A stretch of DNA of 32,992 nt from BP-133 sp040756995 (GCA_040756995.1 JBFLYK010000070.1:1-32992); one strand, 5' to 3'. Shown: positions 1 through 8,681, counted from the first letter of the stretch. Numbers and translations: made by a program. The notes: generated by a model from the letters alone, not told the origin.

Positions 1-399
1 CGTCGTGGAGGGCGGGACGGTCGTCGTGGTCGGCGGCGGCTCGATGGTCGTCGTCGTGGTCGGCGGCGGCTCGATGGTCGTCGTTGTGGTCGGCGGCGGC
101 TCGGTGACCGTGGTGGTCGTGGGAGGTTCGGTCGACGTGGTCGTGTCAGGGACCGTGGTCGTGGTCGTCTCCTCCGTCGCCGAGGTGACTGGCGACGTGT
201 CGTCCGGCGACGTGTCGCCCGGCGACGGGCACTCGGCCGGCGGCGCGGCGGGGTCGACCGGCGGGCAGACACCGTCGGCGCCGGCCATGACCGTTCCGAA
301 CGGCATCGACGACCCGGCGCCGGAGCCGATGGCGCCCGCCAGCACCGCCGCCGCCATCAGGGCGGCGCTCACCAGTCGCTGGGCTGAGGACGTCGACAC
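1..399 (-). CDS. Secreted Thr/Pro-rich protein, N-terminal part (cut by window edge)
   Basis: The reading frame runs from a GTG at 399 to the window edge without a stop, so only the first 133 residues are visible. They start with a short polar stretch and a hydrophobic Ala/Val/Leu segment (about residues 8-30) that looks like a signal peptide or anchor. A segment with two Cys follows (CPPVDPAAPPAEC), and then a long Thr/Pro linker with repeated EPPPTTTTT units from about residue 85. A TTG two codons upstream (405) is an alternative start. I recognise no domain; the functional part, if any, lies outside the window. Thr/Pro linkers of this kind usually hold a domain away from the membrane or wall. 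The next gene downstream on the same strand has a similar linker, so the two may belong to one cell-surface group (inference). Confidence 0.6.
   Translation of the reverse strand, partial: MSTSSAQRLVSAALMAAAVLAGAIGSGAGSSMPFGTVMAGADGVCPPVDPAAPPAECPSPGDTSPDDTSPVTSATEETTTTTVPDTTTSTEPPTTTTVTEPPPTTTTTIEPPPTTTTTIEPPPTTTTVPPSTT
14..105 (-). repeat. Three 30-bp tandem repeats encoding EPPPTTTTTI units
   Basis: The core GTCGGCGGCGGCTCG occurs at 29, 59 and 89, an exact 30-bp period, and encodes ten-residue EPPPTTTTT(I/V) units on the minus strand. It is a coding minisatellite, not a CRISPR array: there are no unique spacers. Confidence 0.8.
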
Positions 400-622
400 C
401 GGCAACTCCGACCCACGGTTCCAGAGGGGCCGGGCAGGAGGGTCTTGGGAGCCGGGCCCTCGCCGCCGGCCTCATGCCGGCGGCTACCGCAGTCACTTCG
501 TCGCGCGCTCGGGCGGATCCTGCCTGTTCGCGCCCAACGTGGCCGCTCGTCCGCTTACGAACGACCTCGGCCGAGGTGCCCGATGAGGCCGGTTGGCGCC
601 CTTCGGGTGCTTGGCGCCCGGT
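400..622. other. Gene-free stretch with hairpins, 5' leader of the partial gene
   Basis: No convincing ORF. The stretch separates two minus-strand genes and would be the leader of the partial gene starting at 399. It holds a perfect 9-bp inverted repeat, GCCGCCGGC at 462-470 and GCCGGCGGC at 476-484, with a 5-base loop. A second small pairing, GAGGG with CCCTC, lies between about 438 and 461. The leader could therefore be structured, but I could not match it to a known riboswitch class. Confidence 0.4.
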
Positions 623-1525
623 TCAGACCCGGCCGGGCCGGACGCGGATCAGCGTCCAGGCTCCGAAGAGTCCCACCGCCACCAGGGCGGACACCAGGGC
701 CACGGTGGCGGGATCGGTCTTGCCGTCGCGGCCCGAGCTCGGGCCGGCGGCCGTCGGCATCTCATCGCCGGTGTCGGGCGGCGGCGGAGCCTCGGTCGAC
801 GGGACACCACCCGGGGCGCTGGTCGGCGGAGCGGGCTGCTCACCGGCCGGCGGCGGCGGGCCGGTGGTGACGGTCGTGGGCGGCACCGTGGTGGTGGTCG
901 AGGACGGCACCGTCGTGGTCGACGAGGAGGCCAACGGCGGCGGCGGCGGCGGGGACGGCGGGGCGGCGGCCGTGGCCGGCACGGGCGGAGGTTCGATCCC
1001 GGCCGGCGGCCGCGGCGCCGTCGTGGTGGTCGTGGTCGGCGGCTCCGTCGTCGTCGTCGTGGTCGGCCGGGCCGTGGTGGTCGTCGTGGGGGGCGGAGCG
1101 GTCGTGGTCGTCGTCGGCGGCGCCGTGGTGGTGGTCGGCGCGTTCGGGTCGGTGACCTCGACGACACCCTTCATCTGGTCGTGGATCTTGCAGTGGTAGG
1201 CGTACGTTCCGACCTGTTGGAACCGCCGTTCGAAGTCGCTGCCGGCGGCGATCTCGCCCGAGTCGAAGGCCACCGGGCTCCCGGGGTCGGACGTGACGGT
1301 GTGCCGGGCCGCCGTGTCGTTGTGCCACTGAACCCGGTCGCCGATGAAGATCTGGGTCAACCGGGGGTTGAAGTCGAACTCCCTGGCTTCCTTGCCGATC
1401 ATCTGGACCTGGGCTTTGAAGGCCCAGGCCGGGGGCGCGGCGGCCAGCAGTGAGGAGCCGAGGCCGGCCAGCCCGCTGGTCACAGCGAGCAGCCCAACGG
1501 CCCATCTCCCTCGGCGTGCGCCCAC
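623..1525 (-). CDS. Secreted plastocyanin/amicyanin-like copper protein with Thr-rich stalk and C-terminal membrane anchor
   Basis: A type-1 copper (cupredoxin) domain for electron transfer outside the membrane. Residues 1-35 form a signal peptide ending in a PAWA cleavage-like site. The cupredoxin fold covers about residues 36-127. Likely copper ligands are His75 in the RHTVTS motif and Cys112, His115 and Met118 in HCKIHDQM; the C-x2-H-x2-M spacing is that of amicyanin. A Thr/Pro stalk follows (about 131-190), then a Pro/Ser-rich region and a C-terminal hydrophobic segment (about 274-293) with a basic tail, which suggests membrane anchoring. The GTG at 1525 is preferred because GGAGG (1533-1537) lies 7 bases upstream; the TTG at 1531 would leave only one base. 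The redox partner is unknown. The ligand set is visible; the electron-transfer role follows from the family. Confidence 0.85.
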   Translation of the reverse strand: MGARRGRWAVGLLAVTSGLAGLGSSLLAAAPPAWAFKAQVQMIGKEAREFDFNPRLTQIFIGDRVQWHNDTAARHTVTSDPGSPVAFDSGEIAAGSDFERRFQQVGTYAYHCKIHDQMKGVVEVTDPNAPTTTTAPPTTTTTAPPPTTTTTARPTTTTTTEPPTTTTTTAPRPPAGIEPPPVPATAAAPPSPPPPPPLASSSTTTVPSSTTTTVPPTTVTTGPPPPAGEQPAPPTSAPGGVPSTEAPPPPDTGDEMPTAAGPSSGRDGKTDPATVALVSALVAVGLFGAWTLIRVRPGRV

Positions 1526-1559
1526 CCTCAAGCCTCCACCCGCTCAGCCGGTCGTTCCC

Positions 1560-1588
1560 TTGGTGTTTCGCCGCATTCCGCCTAGAAC
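1560..1588 (+). promoter_or_regulatory. Sigma70-like promoter for mscL
   Basis: TTGGTG at 1560-1565, a 17-base spacer and TAGAAC at 1583-1588, in the divergent intergenic region before mscL. The spacing is ideal; the -10 match is moderate. Confidence 0.45.
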
Positions 1589-1645
1589 CTGCCACAGTGC
1601 GCCAAGATGCGCCCGTCGTCCCAATCAGGCCGGGAGGTAGCAGCC

Positions 1646-2068
1646 GTGACCAACGCCGTCAAAGACTTCAAGGCTTTCATCCTGCGGGGCAACGTCGTCG
1701 ACCTGGCCGTCGGGGTCGCCATCGGCGCCGCCTTCACGGCGGTGGTGACGTCGTTCACCAAGAATCTGCTGACGCCCATCCTGGCCATTCCCGGGAAGTC
1801 CGCCAGCTTCGCCGAGCTCGACTTCTCGATCCGCAACGCGACGTTCAGGTACGGCGCCTTCATCGACGATGTCATCGGCTTCCTGCTCATCGCCGCCGCC
1901 CTGTTCTTCTTCGTGGTCCGGCCGATCAACACGCTCATGGCCCGGCGCAAGACCGAGCCCGAGGTCATGTCGACGACCCGGGACTGCCCCTACTGCCTGT
2001 CGTCGATCCCCATCGCCGCCAGCCGCTGCGCCTTCTGCACCGCGGACGTCAGCGCCGCCTCCTCATAG
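1646..2068 (+). CDS. mscL: Large-conductance mechanosensitive channel MscL with C-terminal zinc-ribbon-like Cys pairs
   Basis: A pentameric inner-membrane channel that opens on hypo-osmotic shock to release solutes. The N-terminus has the family signature FKAFILRGNVVDLAVGVAIG (residues 8-27). TM1 covers about residues 16-45, the periplasmic loop about 46-70, and TM2 about 71-95, ending in the RPINTLMARRK motif. The GTG at 1646 was chosen because GGGAGG (1632-1637) lies 8 bases upstream and the protein then begins at the usual family position; an in-frame ATG at 1607 lacks this. The length is 140 residues. Unusually, the cytoplasmic tail carries two CxxC pairs (Cys114/117 and Cys128/131), which resemble a small zinc ribbon in place of the usual charged helix. 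Whether it binds metal is an inference. Confidence 0.95.
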   Translation: MTNAVKDFKAFILRGNVVDLAVGVAIGAAFTAVVTSFTKNLLTPILAIPGKSASFAELDFSIRNATFRYGAFIDDVIGFLLIAAALFFFVVRPINTLMARRKTEPEVMSTTRDCPYCLSSIPIAASRCAFCTADVSAASS

Positions 2069-2097
2069 AACCACATCCGGCTGTCCCACCCCGCCGG

Positions 2098-2109
2098 TAG
2101 GTTGGCCGG
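2098..2109 (+). promoter_or_regulatory. -10 box for a leaderless lhr transcript
   Basis: TAGGTT at 2098-2103 is followed by exactly 6 bases and then the GTG start at 2110. The start codon would thus be the +1 position, and there is no clear Shine-Dalgarno sequence. This fits leaderless transcription, which is common in Actinobacteria. Confidence 0.5.
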
Positions 2110-5100
2110 GTGGTTCTGGAGGCGTTCTCACCGGCGGTGCGGGAGTGGTTCACCTCGTCCTTCCCCGCACCGACCCCCGCTCAGGAGCAGGGTTGGCCGG
2201 CCATCGCCTCGGGCGAGCACACGCTGATCCTGGCTCCGACGGGATCGGGGAAGACGCTGGCCGCCTTCCTGTGGGGCCTCGATCGGCTGGCTTCGGAAGA
2301 GGGGGCGCCGGCGGCGGCCGGCACCCGTCTCCTCTACGTGTCGCCGTTGCGGGCCCTGGCCTTCGACGTCGAGCGCAACCTGCGGGCGCCACTCCAGGGC
2401 ATCGAGCTGGCCGCCGAGCAGCTGGGCTCCCCGATCCGGGTGCCGACGGTGGCGATGCGGACGGGTGACACCCCCGCCCGCGACCGGGCCGCCCTGGCCC
2501 GCCGTCCGCCCGACGTGCTGATCACGACCCCGGAATCGCTGTATCTCATGCTCACGTCGCAGGCCCGGTCGACCCTCGTCGACGTCCGGTGGGTGATCGT
2601 CGACGAGATCCACGCCCTGGCTGGCACCAAGCGGGGCGCCCACCTGGCCGTCTCGCTCGAGCGGCTGGAAGGGATCACGCGCCGGCCACCGCAGCGGATC
2701 GGGCTGTCGGCTACGCAGCGGCCGCTGGCGGAGATCGCCCGGTTCCTCGGCGGCCGGGATGCCAGCGGCGCCGTCCGGCCGGTGACGATCGTCGACGTCG
2801 GGATGACCAAGCCCCTCGAGGTCGAGGTCGTGGTCCCGGTCGAGGACATGGCCCACCTCGGCGAAGGGCACGACGACACGCTCGGCCCGCCGGCGGGTGC
2901 GCGTGGAGACGCGTCGGGCGGGCCACTCCCGGCCAGCATCTGGCCGGCCCTCCACCCCCGGCTCCTGGAGCTGATCCAGGCCCACCACACCACGCTGGTG
3001 TTCGTCAACGCCCGGCGGCTGGCCGAGCGCCTGGCCGCCCGGCTGAACGACCTGGCCGGCGAAGAGCTGGTCAAGGCCCACCACGGTTCCCTGGCCCGGG
3101 AGCAACGCCTCCAGATCGAGAGCGAGCTCAAGGCCGGCACGCTGCGGGCGCTGGTGGCGACCAGCTCGCTGGAGCTCGGCATCGACATGGGGGCGGTCGA
3201 CCTCGTCGTGCAGGTGGAGTCGCCGGGGTCGGTGGCGTCTGGGCTGCAGCGGATCGGCCGGGCCGGCCATCGGGTCGGCGAGCCGAGCCGGGGCAAGGTG
3301 CTGCCCAAGTACCGGGGCGATCTCCTCGAGGCGGCGGTGGTGGTCGACCGCATGGGCAAGGGCCTGATCGAGGAGACCTGGATCGTCCGCAACCCGCTCG
3401 ACGTCCTGGCCCAGCAGATCGTGGCCATGTGCGCTGTGGAGGAGTGGGACGTCGGCGAGCTGGCGACCCTCGTCCGGCGGGCGGCGCCGTTCGCCGACCT
3501 GTCGGACGAGCTGCTGGAGGCGGTGCTCGACCTGCTGTCGGGCCGCTACCCGTCCTCGGAGTTCTCGGAGCTCCGGCCCCGGATCGTGTGGGACCGGGCC
3601 ACCGGCCGGCTCCGGGCCCGGCAAGGGGCCCAGCGGCTGGCGGTGACGAGCGGCGGCACGATCCCCGACCGGGGTCTCTACGGGGTCTTCCTGCTGGACG
3701 GGGGCCAGGTCGGGGAGCTCGACGAGGAGATGGTCTACGAGAGCCGCCCCGGAGAGACGTTCGTGCTGGGCGCCTCGACCTGGCGGATCGCCGAGATCAC
3801 GCGGGACCGGGTGATCGTCACCCCGGCGCCCGGGGAGCCGGGCAAGGTGCCGTTCTGGCACGGCGACCGGCCGGGGCGGCCGCTGGAGCTCGGCCGGGCC
3901 GTGGGGGCATTCACCCGCCGGGTGGTGGAGTCCGGTGAGGCCGGTCTTCCACCCGGCCTGGACAGGCTGGCGGCCCGGAACCTCCTGGCCTACGTCGGAG
4001 ATCAGGCCGAGGCCACCGGCGCCGTGCCGGACGACCGGACGATCGTCGTGGAGCGCTTCCGGGACGAGATCGGCGACTACCGGGTCTGCATCCTGTCGCC
4101 CTTCGGGGCCCGGGTGCACGCCCCCTGGGCGCTGGCGCTCCGGGCCCGGTTGGTCGAGCGGTTCGGCGTCGACCCGCAGGTGATCTGGGGCGACGACGGG
4201 ATCGCGCTGCGGCTGCCGGAGGCCGAGGAGTCGTTGTCCATCGGAGCAGTGGCGCTCACCCCGGAAGAAGTCGACGACCTCATCGTGGCGGCGCTACCGG
4301 GCACGGCCCTGTTTGCCGGCGTCTTCCGGGAATGCGCGGCCCGGGCGCTGCTCCTCCCCCGCCGCATGCCGGGCAGCCGCACCCCACTGTGGCAACAACG
4401 CCAGCGAGCCGCCGACCTCCTGGCTACGGCGGCTCGTCACCCGACGTTCCCGATCGTCCTGGAGGCGACCCGGGAGTGCCTGCAGGACCACTTCGACCTG
4501 CCCGGGCTGCGGTCGGTGCTGGGCGACATCCGGGCCCGGCGGGTGCGGGTGGTGTCGGTCGACACGCCCCGGCCGTCGCCCTTCGCCCAGTCCCTGGTGT
4601 TCTCCTGGATCGCCACCTACATGTACGAAGGCGACGCGCCGCTGGCCGAGCGCCGGGCGGCGGCGTTGGCGCTCGACCGGGAGTTGCTGCGGGACCTGCT
4701 CGGCGCCGAGGAGCTGCGTGACCTGATCGACGCCGGCGCCCTGGCCGAGCTGGAAGCCGAGCTGTCCCGGCGGCGCGGCCGCCCGGCGGCGTCGGCCGAC
4801 GAGATTCACGACATGCTGCGGGTTCTGGGCGACCTGACCCTGGACGAGATCGTCGAACGGGCCGGCGGCCGCCACGACGGCGAGGAGGATGGCGAGCGGG
4901 CCGACCCGCCTGGACCCGACCCCGCGGCGGTGGCCCGCTGGGTCGAGGAGCTCGTCGCGGAACAGCGGGCGATTCGGGTCCGGGTGGCGGGTGAGGAGCG
5001 CATCGCGGCGGCTGAGGACGCCGCCCGGTTGCGGGATGGGCTCGGTGTCGCCGTTCCGCCCGGGTTGCCGTCCGCCTTCACCGATCCCGTTCCCCGCCCG

Positions 5101-6672
5101 CTCGAGGACCTGATGGCCCGCTACGCCCGCACCCATGGCCCGTTCACCACCGGGGAGGCCGCGGCCCGGCTGGGCACCACCGTGGAACGGGTGGCCGGGG
5201 CGCTGCGGGCCCTGGCCAGCGAAGGCCGGGTCGTCGAGGGCGAATTCCGGCCCGGCGGGTCGGAACGGGAGTGGTGCGACGCCGAGGTCCTCCGGCGGCT
5301 GCGGCGCCGCTCGCTGGCGGTCCTCAGGAAGGAGATCGAGCCGGTCCCGCCGGCCGCCCTGGCCCGGTTCCTCCCCGCCTGGCAGGGCGTGACGTCCCGG
5401 CGCCGCGGGATCGACGGTCTCGTCGACGTCCTGGCCCAGTTGCAGGGTGCCGCCATCCCGGCGTCGATCCTGGGGGCGTCCGTGTTGCCGGGCCGGGTGC
5501 AGGGCTACCGGCCCGCCGATCTCGACGGGCTGGTGGCGGCCGGCGAGGTGGTGTGGATGGGCGCCGGGGCGATCGGCCCGTCCGACGGCCGGGTCGTGCT
5601 GTGCTTCCGGGATCAGGCGGCGCTGCTGCTGCCCGGCGCCGGCGGCGGGGCCGAGGTTCCCGCCGGGCCGGTCCATGACGCCATCCGGGCCCGCCTGACG
5701 GAACGGGGGGCGTCGTTCTATCCCGACCTCGTCGAGGCGGCCGGGACCGCCGACGAGGCGGTCGTCGTCCCGGCCCTTTGGGATCTGGTCTGGGCCGGCG
5801 AGGTCACCAACGACACGCTGGCTCCGTTGCGCTCGTTCGTCGCCGGGGGCCGGCCCCGGGCCGCCTCGTCGACCCGGCCGGCCGGGGAGGCCGCCCCACC
5901 CGGTATCCGGCCGTCCGGCCCATCGGCCGCCCTTCGGTCGGCCCGGGCCCGGCGTCCCCGACCGGGGCGTCTCTCCCGGCTCGGCCCGCCGGCGGCGGCC
6001 GGCCGGTGGTCGCTGGTGGCGCCGCTCCTCGAACCGGCGGAGTCCCCCACTTCCGTCGCCCACGCCCGGGCGCTGCAGCTCCTCGACCGGTACGGGGTCC
6101 TCACCCGGGAGGCGGTCCTGGCCGAGGGCGTGCCGGGCGGCTTCGCCGGGGTCTACGGCGTGCTGCGGGCCCTCGAGGAGTCGGGTCGGGTCCGCCGCGG
6201 CTACTTCGTCGCCGGCCTGGGCGGGGCCCAGTTCGCTCTCCCCGGCGCGGTCGACCGGCTCCGCGACTTCCGGGATCGGGCCGGTGGCGACCCTCACGGC
6301 CCGCCAGTCGAGATCACGGTGCTGGCCGCCACCGACCCGGCGCAGCCCTACGGCGCCGCCCTGCCGTGGCCCGACCCGGTGGAGGCCGGATCGGGGCGGC
6401 CGGCCCGGGCGACCGGCGCCTACGTCGTGCTGGCCGCCGGTGAGCCCGCCGCCTATCTGGAGCGCGGCGGCCGGAGCCTCGTCACGTTTCCGGCGGCTGA
6501 GCGCCATCCGGGCTGGGTCGACAGCCTCGTCGCGGTGGTCAAGGACGGCTTCCTCCGCAAGATCGAACTGGTCCGGATCGACGGCCGTCCGGCCCGGGAG
6601 TCGGGCTCGGCCCCGGTCCTGCGCGCCGCGGGGTTTGCCGACTCGTACCGGGGCCTCGTGCTCCGGGGGTAA
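2110..6672 (+). CDS. lhr: Lhr-type ATP-dependent helicase (long actinobacterial form)
   Basis: A superfamily 2 3'-to-5' DNA/RNA helicase linked to DNA repair. The two RecA-like domains occupy about residues 1-420. Visible motifs are Walker A APTGSGKT (42-49), DEIH (165-168), the SSLELGIDMG stretch and motif VI QRIGRAGHR (about 379-387). The central Lhr winged-helix and beta-barrel region and a long C-terminal region follow. The last part has an Ala/Pro/Arg-rich linker (around 5840-5990) before a final conserved block beginning AAAGRWSLVAPLLEP. At 1520 residues it matches the long Lhr of mycobacteria. The GTG start fits a leaderless promoter at 2098. It stands alone between mscL and a convergent gene, with no partner nuclease adjacent. 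Confidence 0.95.
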   Translation: MVLEAFSPAVREWFTSSFPAPTPAQEQGWPAIASGEHTLILAPTGSGKTLAAFLWGLDRLASEEGAPAAAGTRLLYVSPLRALAFDVERNLRAPLQGIELAAEQLGSPIRVPTVAMRTGDTPARDRAALARRPPDVLITTPESLYLMLTSQARSTLVDVRWVIVDEIHALAGTKRGAHLAVSLERLEGITRRPPQRIGLSATQRPLAEIARFLGGRDASGAVRPVTIVDVGMTKPLEVEVVVPVEDMAHLGEGHDDTLGPPAGARGDASGGPLPASIWPALHPRLLELIQAHHTTLVFVNARRLAERLAARLNDLAGEELVKAHHGSLAREQRLQIESELKAGTLRALVATSSLELGIDMGAVDLVVQVESPGSVASGLQRIGRAGHRVGEPSRGKVLPKYRGDLLEAAVVVDRMGKGLIEETWIVRNPLDVLAQQIVAMCAVEEWDVGELATLVRRAAPFADLSDELLEAVLDLLSGRYPSSEFSELRPRIVWDRATGRLRARQGAQRLAVTSGGTIPDRGLYGVFLLDGGQVGELDEEMVYESRPGETFVLGASTWRIAEITRDRVIVTPAPGEPGKVPFWHGDRPGRPLELGRAVGAFTRRVVESGEAGLPPGLDRLAARNLLAYVGDQAEATGAVPDDRTIVVERFRDEIGDYRVCILSPFGARVHAPWALALRARLVERFGVDPQVIWGDDGIALRLPEAEESLSIGAVALTPEEVDDLIVAALPGTALFAGVFRECAARALLLPRRMPGSRTPLWQQRQRAADLLATAARHPTFPIVLEATRECLQDHFDLPGLRSVLGDIRARRVRVVSVDTPRPSPFAQSLVFSWIATYMYEGDAPLAERRAAALALDRELLRDLLGAEELRDLIDAGALAELEAELSRRRGRPAASADEIHDMLRVLGDLTLDEIVERAGGRHDGEEDGERADPPGPDPAAVARWVEELVAEQRAIRVRVAGEERIAAAEDAARLRDGLGVAVPPGLPSAFTDPVPRPLEDLMARYARTHGPFTTGEAAARLGTTVERVAGALRALASEGRVVEGEFRPGGSEREWCDAEVLRRLRRRSLAVLRKEIEPVPPAALARFLPAWQGVTSRRRGIDGLVDVLAQLQGAAIPASILGASVLPGRVQGYRPADLDGLVAAGEVVWMGAGAIGPSDGRVVLCFRDQAALLLPGAGGGAEVPAGPVHDAIRARLTERGASFYPDLVEAAGTADEAVVVPALWDLVWAGEVTNDTLAPLRSFVAGGRPRAASSTRPAGEAAPPGIRPSGPSAALRSARARRPRPGRLSRLGPPAAAGRWSLVAPLLEPAESPTSVAHARALQLLDRYGVLTREAVLAEGVPGGFAGVYGVLRALEESGRVRRGYFVAGLGGAQFALPGAVDRLRDFRDRAGGDPHGPPVEITVLAATDPAQPYGAALPWPDPVEAGSGRPARATGAYVVLAAGEPAAYLERGGRSLVTFPAAERHPGWVDSLVAVVKDGFLRKIELVRIDGRPARESGSAPVLRAAGFADSYRGLVLRG

Positions 6673-6703
6673 GGAGACGGCGCCGGGGCCGGGAGCGACC
6701 CGG

Positions 6704-7153
6704 TCAGCCGGTCTTCGAGCAGACGCTGATCCCGTGCTTCTGGGCCACGGTGTCGGCCGCGGCGAATACGTTGCTGCCGTCGGTCAGCTTCGAGGGAGTC
6801 TTCTCCAGCTCCTGGAGTCCCTGCTCCAGGGCGGCGTAGATCTCCTCGACGTGCGCCTTCTCGCCCTCGGGTGGTTCGAGGGCCCGCAGCTGCTTGACCT
6901 GATCCCGGATGGTGGGGACGACCGTCTGGCGGACGAAGTCCTCGAATTCCGCCCCCGACAGCTTCTGCCCCGGCGGCACCTTGGCCAGCACCTCGTTGGA
7001 GGCCTTGGTCAGGGCCTGGTTGCCCTGCTCGCAGACCTCCTTGGCCTTGGCCAGGTAGTCGGCCTTGGTGACGCCCTTGTCGTCGCCGCAGGCGGCGCCG
7101 GCGAGGCCGACCACGGCCAGCAGTGCCACGGCGATGACCCTCGTGCCCTTCAC
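6704..7153 (-). CDS. Small secreted or lipoprotein, unknown function
   Basis: 149 residues from a GTG at 7153. The N-terminus is a typical export signal: a basic start (KGTR), a hydrophobic core and LAGAAC, where Cys22 could be the lipidated residue, although the -3 position is not the canonical Leu. The mature part is mostly helical and charged (AKAKEVCEQGNQ..., FVRQTVVPTIRDQVKQLRAL). It has two further Cys, one near the start and one at the end (GISVCSKTG), that could form a disulfide. I recognise no named family; the pattern resembles small actinobacterial lipoproteins of unknown role. It is convergent with lhr (31 bases between stops) and divergent from the acyl-CoA synthetase (43 bases between starts), so its promoter overlaps that of its neighbour. 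Confidence 0.75.
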   Translation of the reverse strand: MKGTRVIAVALLAVVGLAGAACGDDKGVTKADYLAKAKEVCEQGNQALTKASNEVLAKVPPGQKLSGAEFEDFVRQTVVPTIRDQVKQLRALEPPEGEKAHVEEIYAALEQGLQELEKTPSKLTDGSNVFAAADTVAQKHGISVCSKTG

Positions 7154-7182
7154 CCCCAGCAAGCTACCCGCCGGACCTCCGG

Positions 7183-7188
7183 TACCGT
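7183..7188 (+). promoter_or_regulatory. Possible -10 box for the AMP-binding enzyme gene
   Basis: TACCGT lies 8 bases before the ATG at 7197, with no Shine-Dalgarno between them. A short-leader or leaderless transcript is possible. The spacing is less exact than for lhr or the M20 gene. Confidence 0.3.
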
Positions 7189-7196
7189 CAGCCCCG

Positions 7197-8681
7197 ATGA
7201 CCGATGTGCACACCCGCGGCCAATCGCTCCCGATTCTTCCGGGCGACACCCTGCCGCGGGCCTGGGCCGCCCACTTCGAGTCCGACCCGAACCGGCCGCT
7301 GCTCTGGGAGGAGCGCCGGGGTTGGATCACCGCCGGAGAGCTCGACCGCGCCACCCGGCGGGTGGCCGCCGGGCTGGCCGGCGCCGGATTGCGCACCGGC
7401 GACCGTGTGCTCATGAGCGCCGCGACGTCGGTCGCGCTCGTGGAGGCCCACGTCGCCGCACTGCGGCTCTGCCTCGTCGTGGTCCCGGCCAACACCGCCT
7501 ACCGGGAGCGGGAGATCGCCCATCTCGTGCGGGACGCCGAACCGAAAGCGGCCGTCGTGGACGACGCCGACCGGGCGGCCTGGATCCGCCGGGCGAGTCC
7601 CGACACGATCGTCGTCGGTCCCGACGTCGACCTGCCGGCCGGGCCCGGTCGGGCACCGGCTCTTGACACCGCCGGGCCCGACGACCCGGCCATCATCGGC
7701 TACACCTCCGGCACCACGGGCACCCCGAAGGGCGCCGTCCTGTCGCATCGCAACCTGCTGGCGTCGTCGGAATCGGTCCGCCTCGCCTGGCGCTGGACAG
7801 CCGACGACCGCCTCGTCCTGGCCCTCCCGCTGTTCCACATCCACGGCCTCGGCGTCGGCCTGCACGGCACGCTCCTGGCCGGCGCGTCGGCCGTCCTCCT
7901 CCCCCGCTTCGATCCCGACGCGGTCCTCGACGCCGCCGCCGCCCACGACGCCACGCTCTTCTTCGGCGTGCCGACGATGTACGCCCGGCTGGCCGGCTCG
8001 CCCCGCCTCGGGGAACTGGCCCGGCTGCGGCTCTGCGTGTCGGGTTCGGCCCCGCTGCCGCCGGCGGTGTTCGAGCGGCTGGCCGACGGCAGCGGCCAGC
8101 GGGTGCTGGAGCGCTACGGCATGACCGAGACCGGTATGAACGTCTCCAACCCCTACGACGGCGAGCGCCGGCCGGGAACGGTGGGGTTTCCCCTGCCCGG
8201 GGTCGAGCTCCGCCTGGCGCAGAAGGGCGAGATCCTCCTGCGGGGACCGAACGTGTTCGGCGGGTACTGGCGCCAACCGGAGGCCACGGCGGCCGCCTTC
8301 ACCGCCGACGGCTGGTTCCGGACGGGCGACGTCGGCGAACACGACGCCGACGGCTACCTGCGCCTGGTCGGACGGGCCCGGGAGCTGATCATCACCGGCG
8401 GGCTCAACGTCTACCCCCGGGAGGTGGAGGACGTCCTGCTCGAGCACCCGGGAGTGGCGGAGGTGGCCGTGGCCGGCGTACCCGACGCCGAGTGGGGCGA
8501 GGTGGTCGCCGCCTGGGTCGTGCCCGCCCGGGGGGCCGACCGTCCGGAGGCCGACGAGGTGACGGGCTTCGCCGCCGAACGGCTGGCCCGGTTCAAGTGT
8601 CCCCGCCGGGTGCACTTCGTCGACGCCCTGCCCCGCAACGCCCTGGGGAAGCTGCTCCGCCACGAGCTTTCCCCAGATTGA
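7197..8681 (+). CDS. AMP-binding acyl-CoA synthetase, malonyl-CoA synthetase (MatB)-like
   Basis: An ANL-superfamily enzyme that activates a carboxylic acid with ATP and transfers it to CoA. At 494 residues it has the size of the compact MatB/ACSF3 group. Motif A3, YTSGTTGTPKG, starts at residue 169. Motif A5, RYGMTETGMN, lies around residue 307 and is followed by SNPYDGERRPGTVGFPLPGV, a stretch characteristic of malonyl/methylmalonyl-CoA synthetases. GWFRTGDVG and the hinge (GRARELIITGGLNVYPREVE) follow, and the C-terminal catalytic Lys is in PRNALGKLLRHEL. The ATG at 7197 gives the normal family N-terminus. Its stop overlaps the -35 box of the cobalamin promoter, so it is a separate transcription unit from the cob genes. 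The substrate call rests on motif resemblance; another short acyl substrate is possible. Confidence 0.85.
   Translation: MTDVHTRGQSLPILPGDTLPRAWAAHFESDPNRPLLWEERRGWITAGELDRATRRVAAGLAGAGLRTGDRVLMSAATSVALVEAHVAALRLCLVVVPANTAYREREIAHLVRDAEPKAAVVDDADRAAWIRRASPDTIVVGPDVDLPAGPGRAPALDTAGPDDPAIIGYTSGTTGTPKGAVLSHRNLLASSESVRLAWRWTADDRLVLALPLFHIHGLGVGLHGTLLAGASAVLLPRFDPDAVLDAAAAHDATLFFGVPTMYARLAGSPRLGELARLRLCVSGSAPLPPAVFERLADGSGQRVLERYGMTETGMNVSNPYDGERRPGTVGFPLPGVELRLAQKGEILLRGPNVFGGYWRQPEATAAAFTADGWFRTGDVGEHDADGYLRLVGRARELIITGGLNVYPREVEDVLLEHPGVAEVAVAGVPDAEWGEVVAAWVVPARGADRPEADEVTGFAAERLARFKCPRRVHFVDALPRNALGKLLRHELSPD

Noticed and set aside
1..105. CRISPR-like array
   Set aside because: The 30-bp repeats are contiguous with no spacers and encode Thr/Pro units in frame.
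400..622. Cyclic-di-AMP or other known riboswitch in the leader of the partial gene
   Set aside because: Hairpins are present but the conserved core sequences of the class could not be found.
2128..4119. Minus-strand ORF of 663 codons opposite lhr
   Set aside because: No domain, Arg/Pro/Gly-rich translation, and complete overlap with helicase motifs on the other strand.
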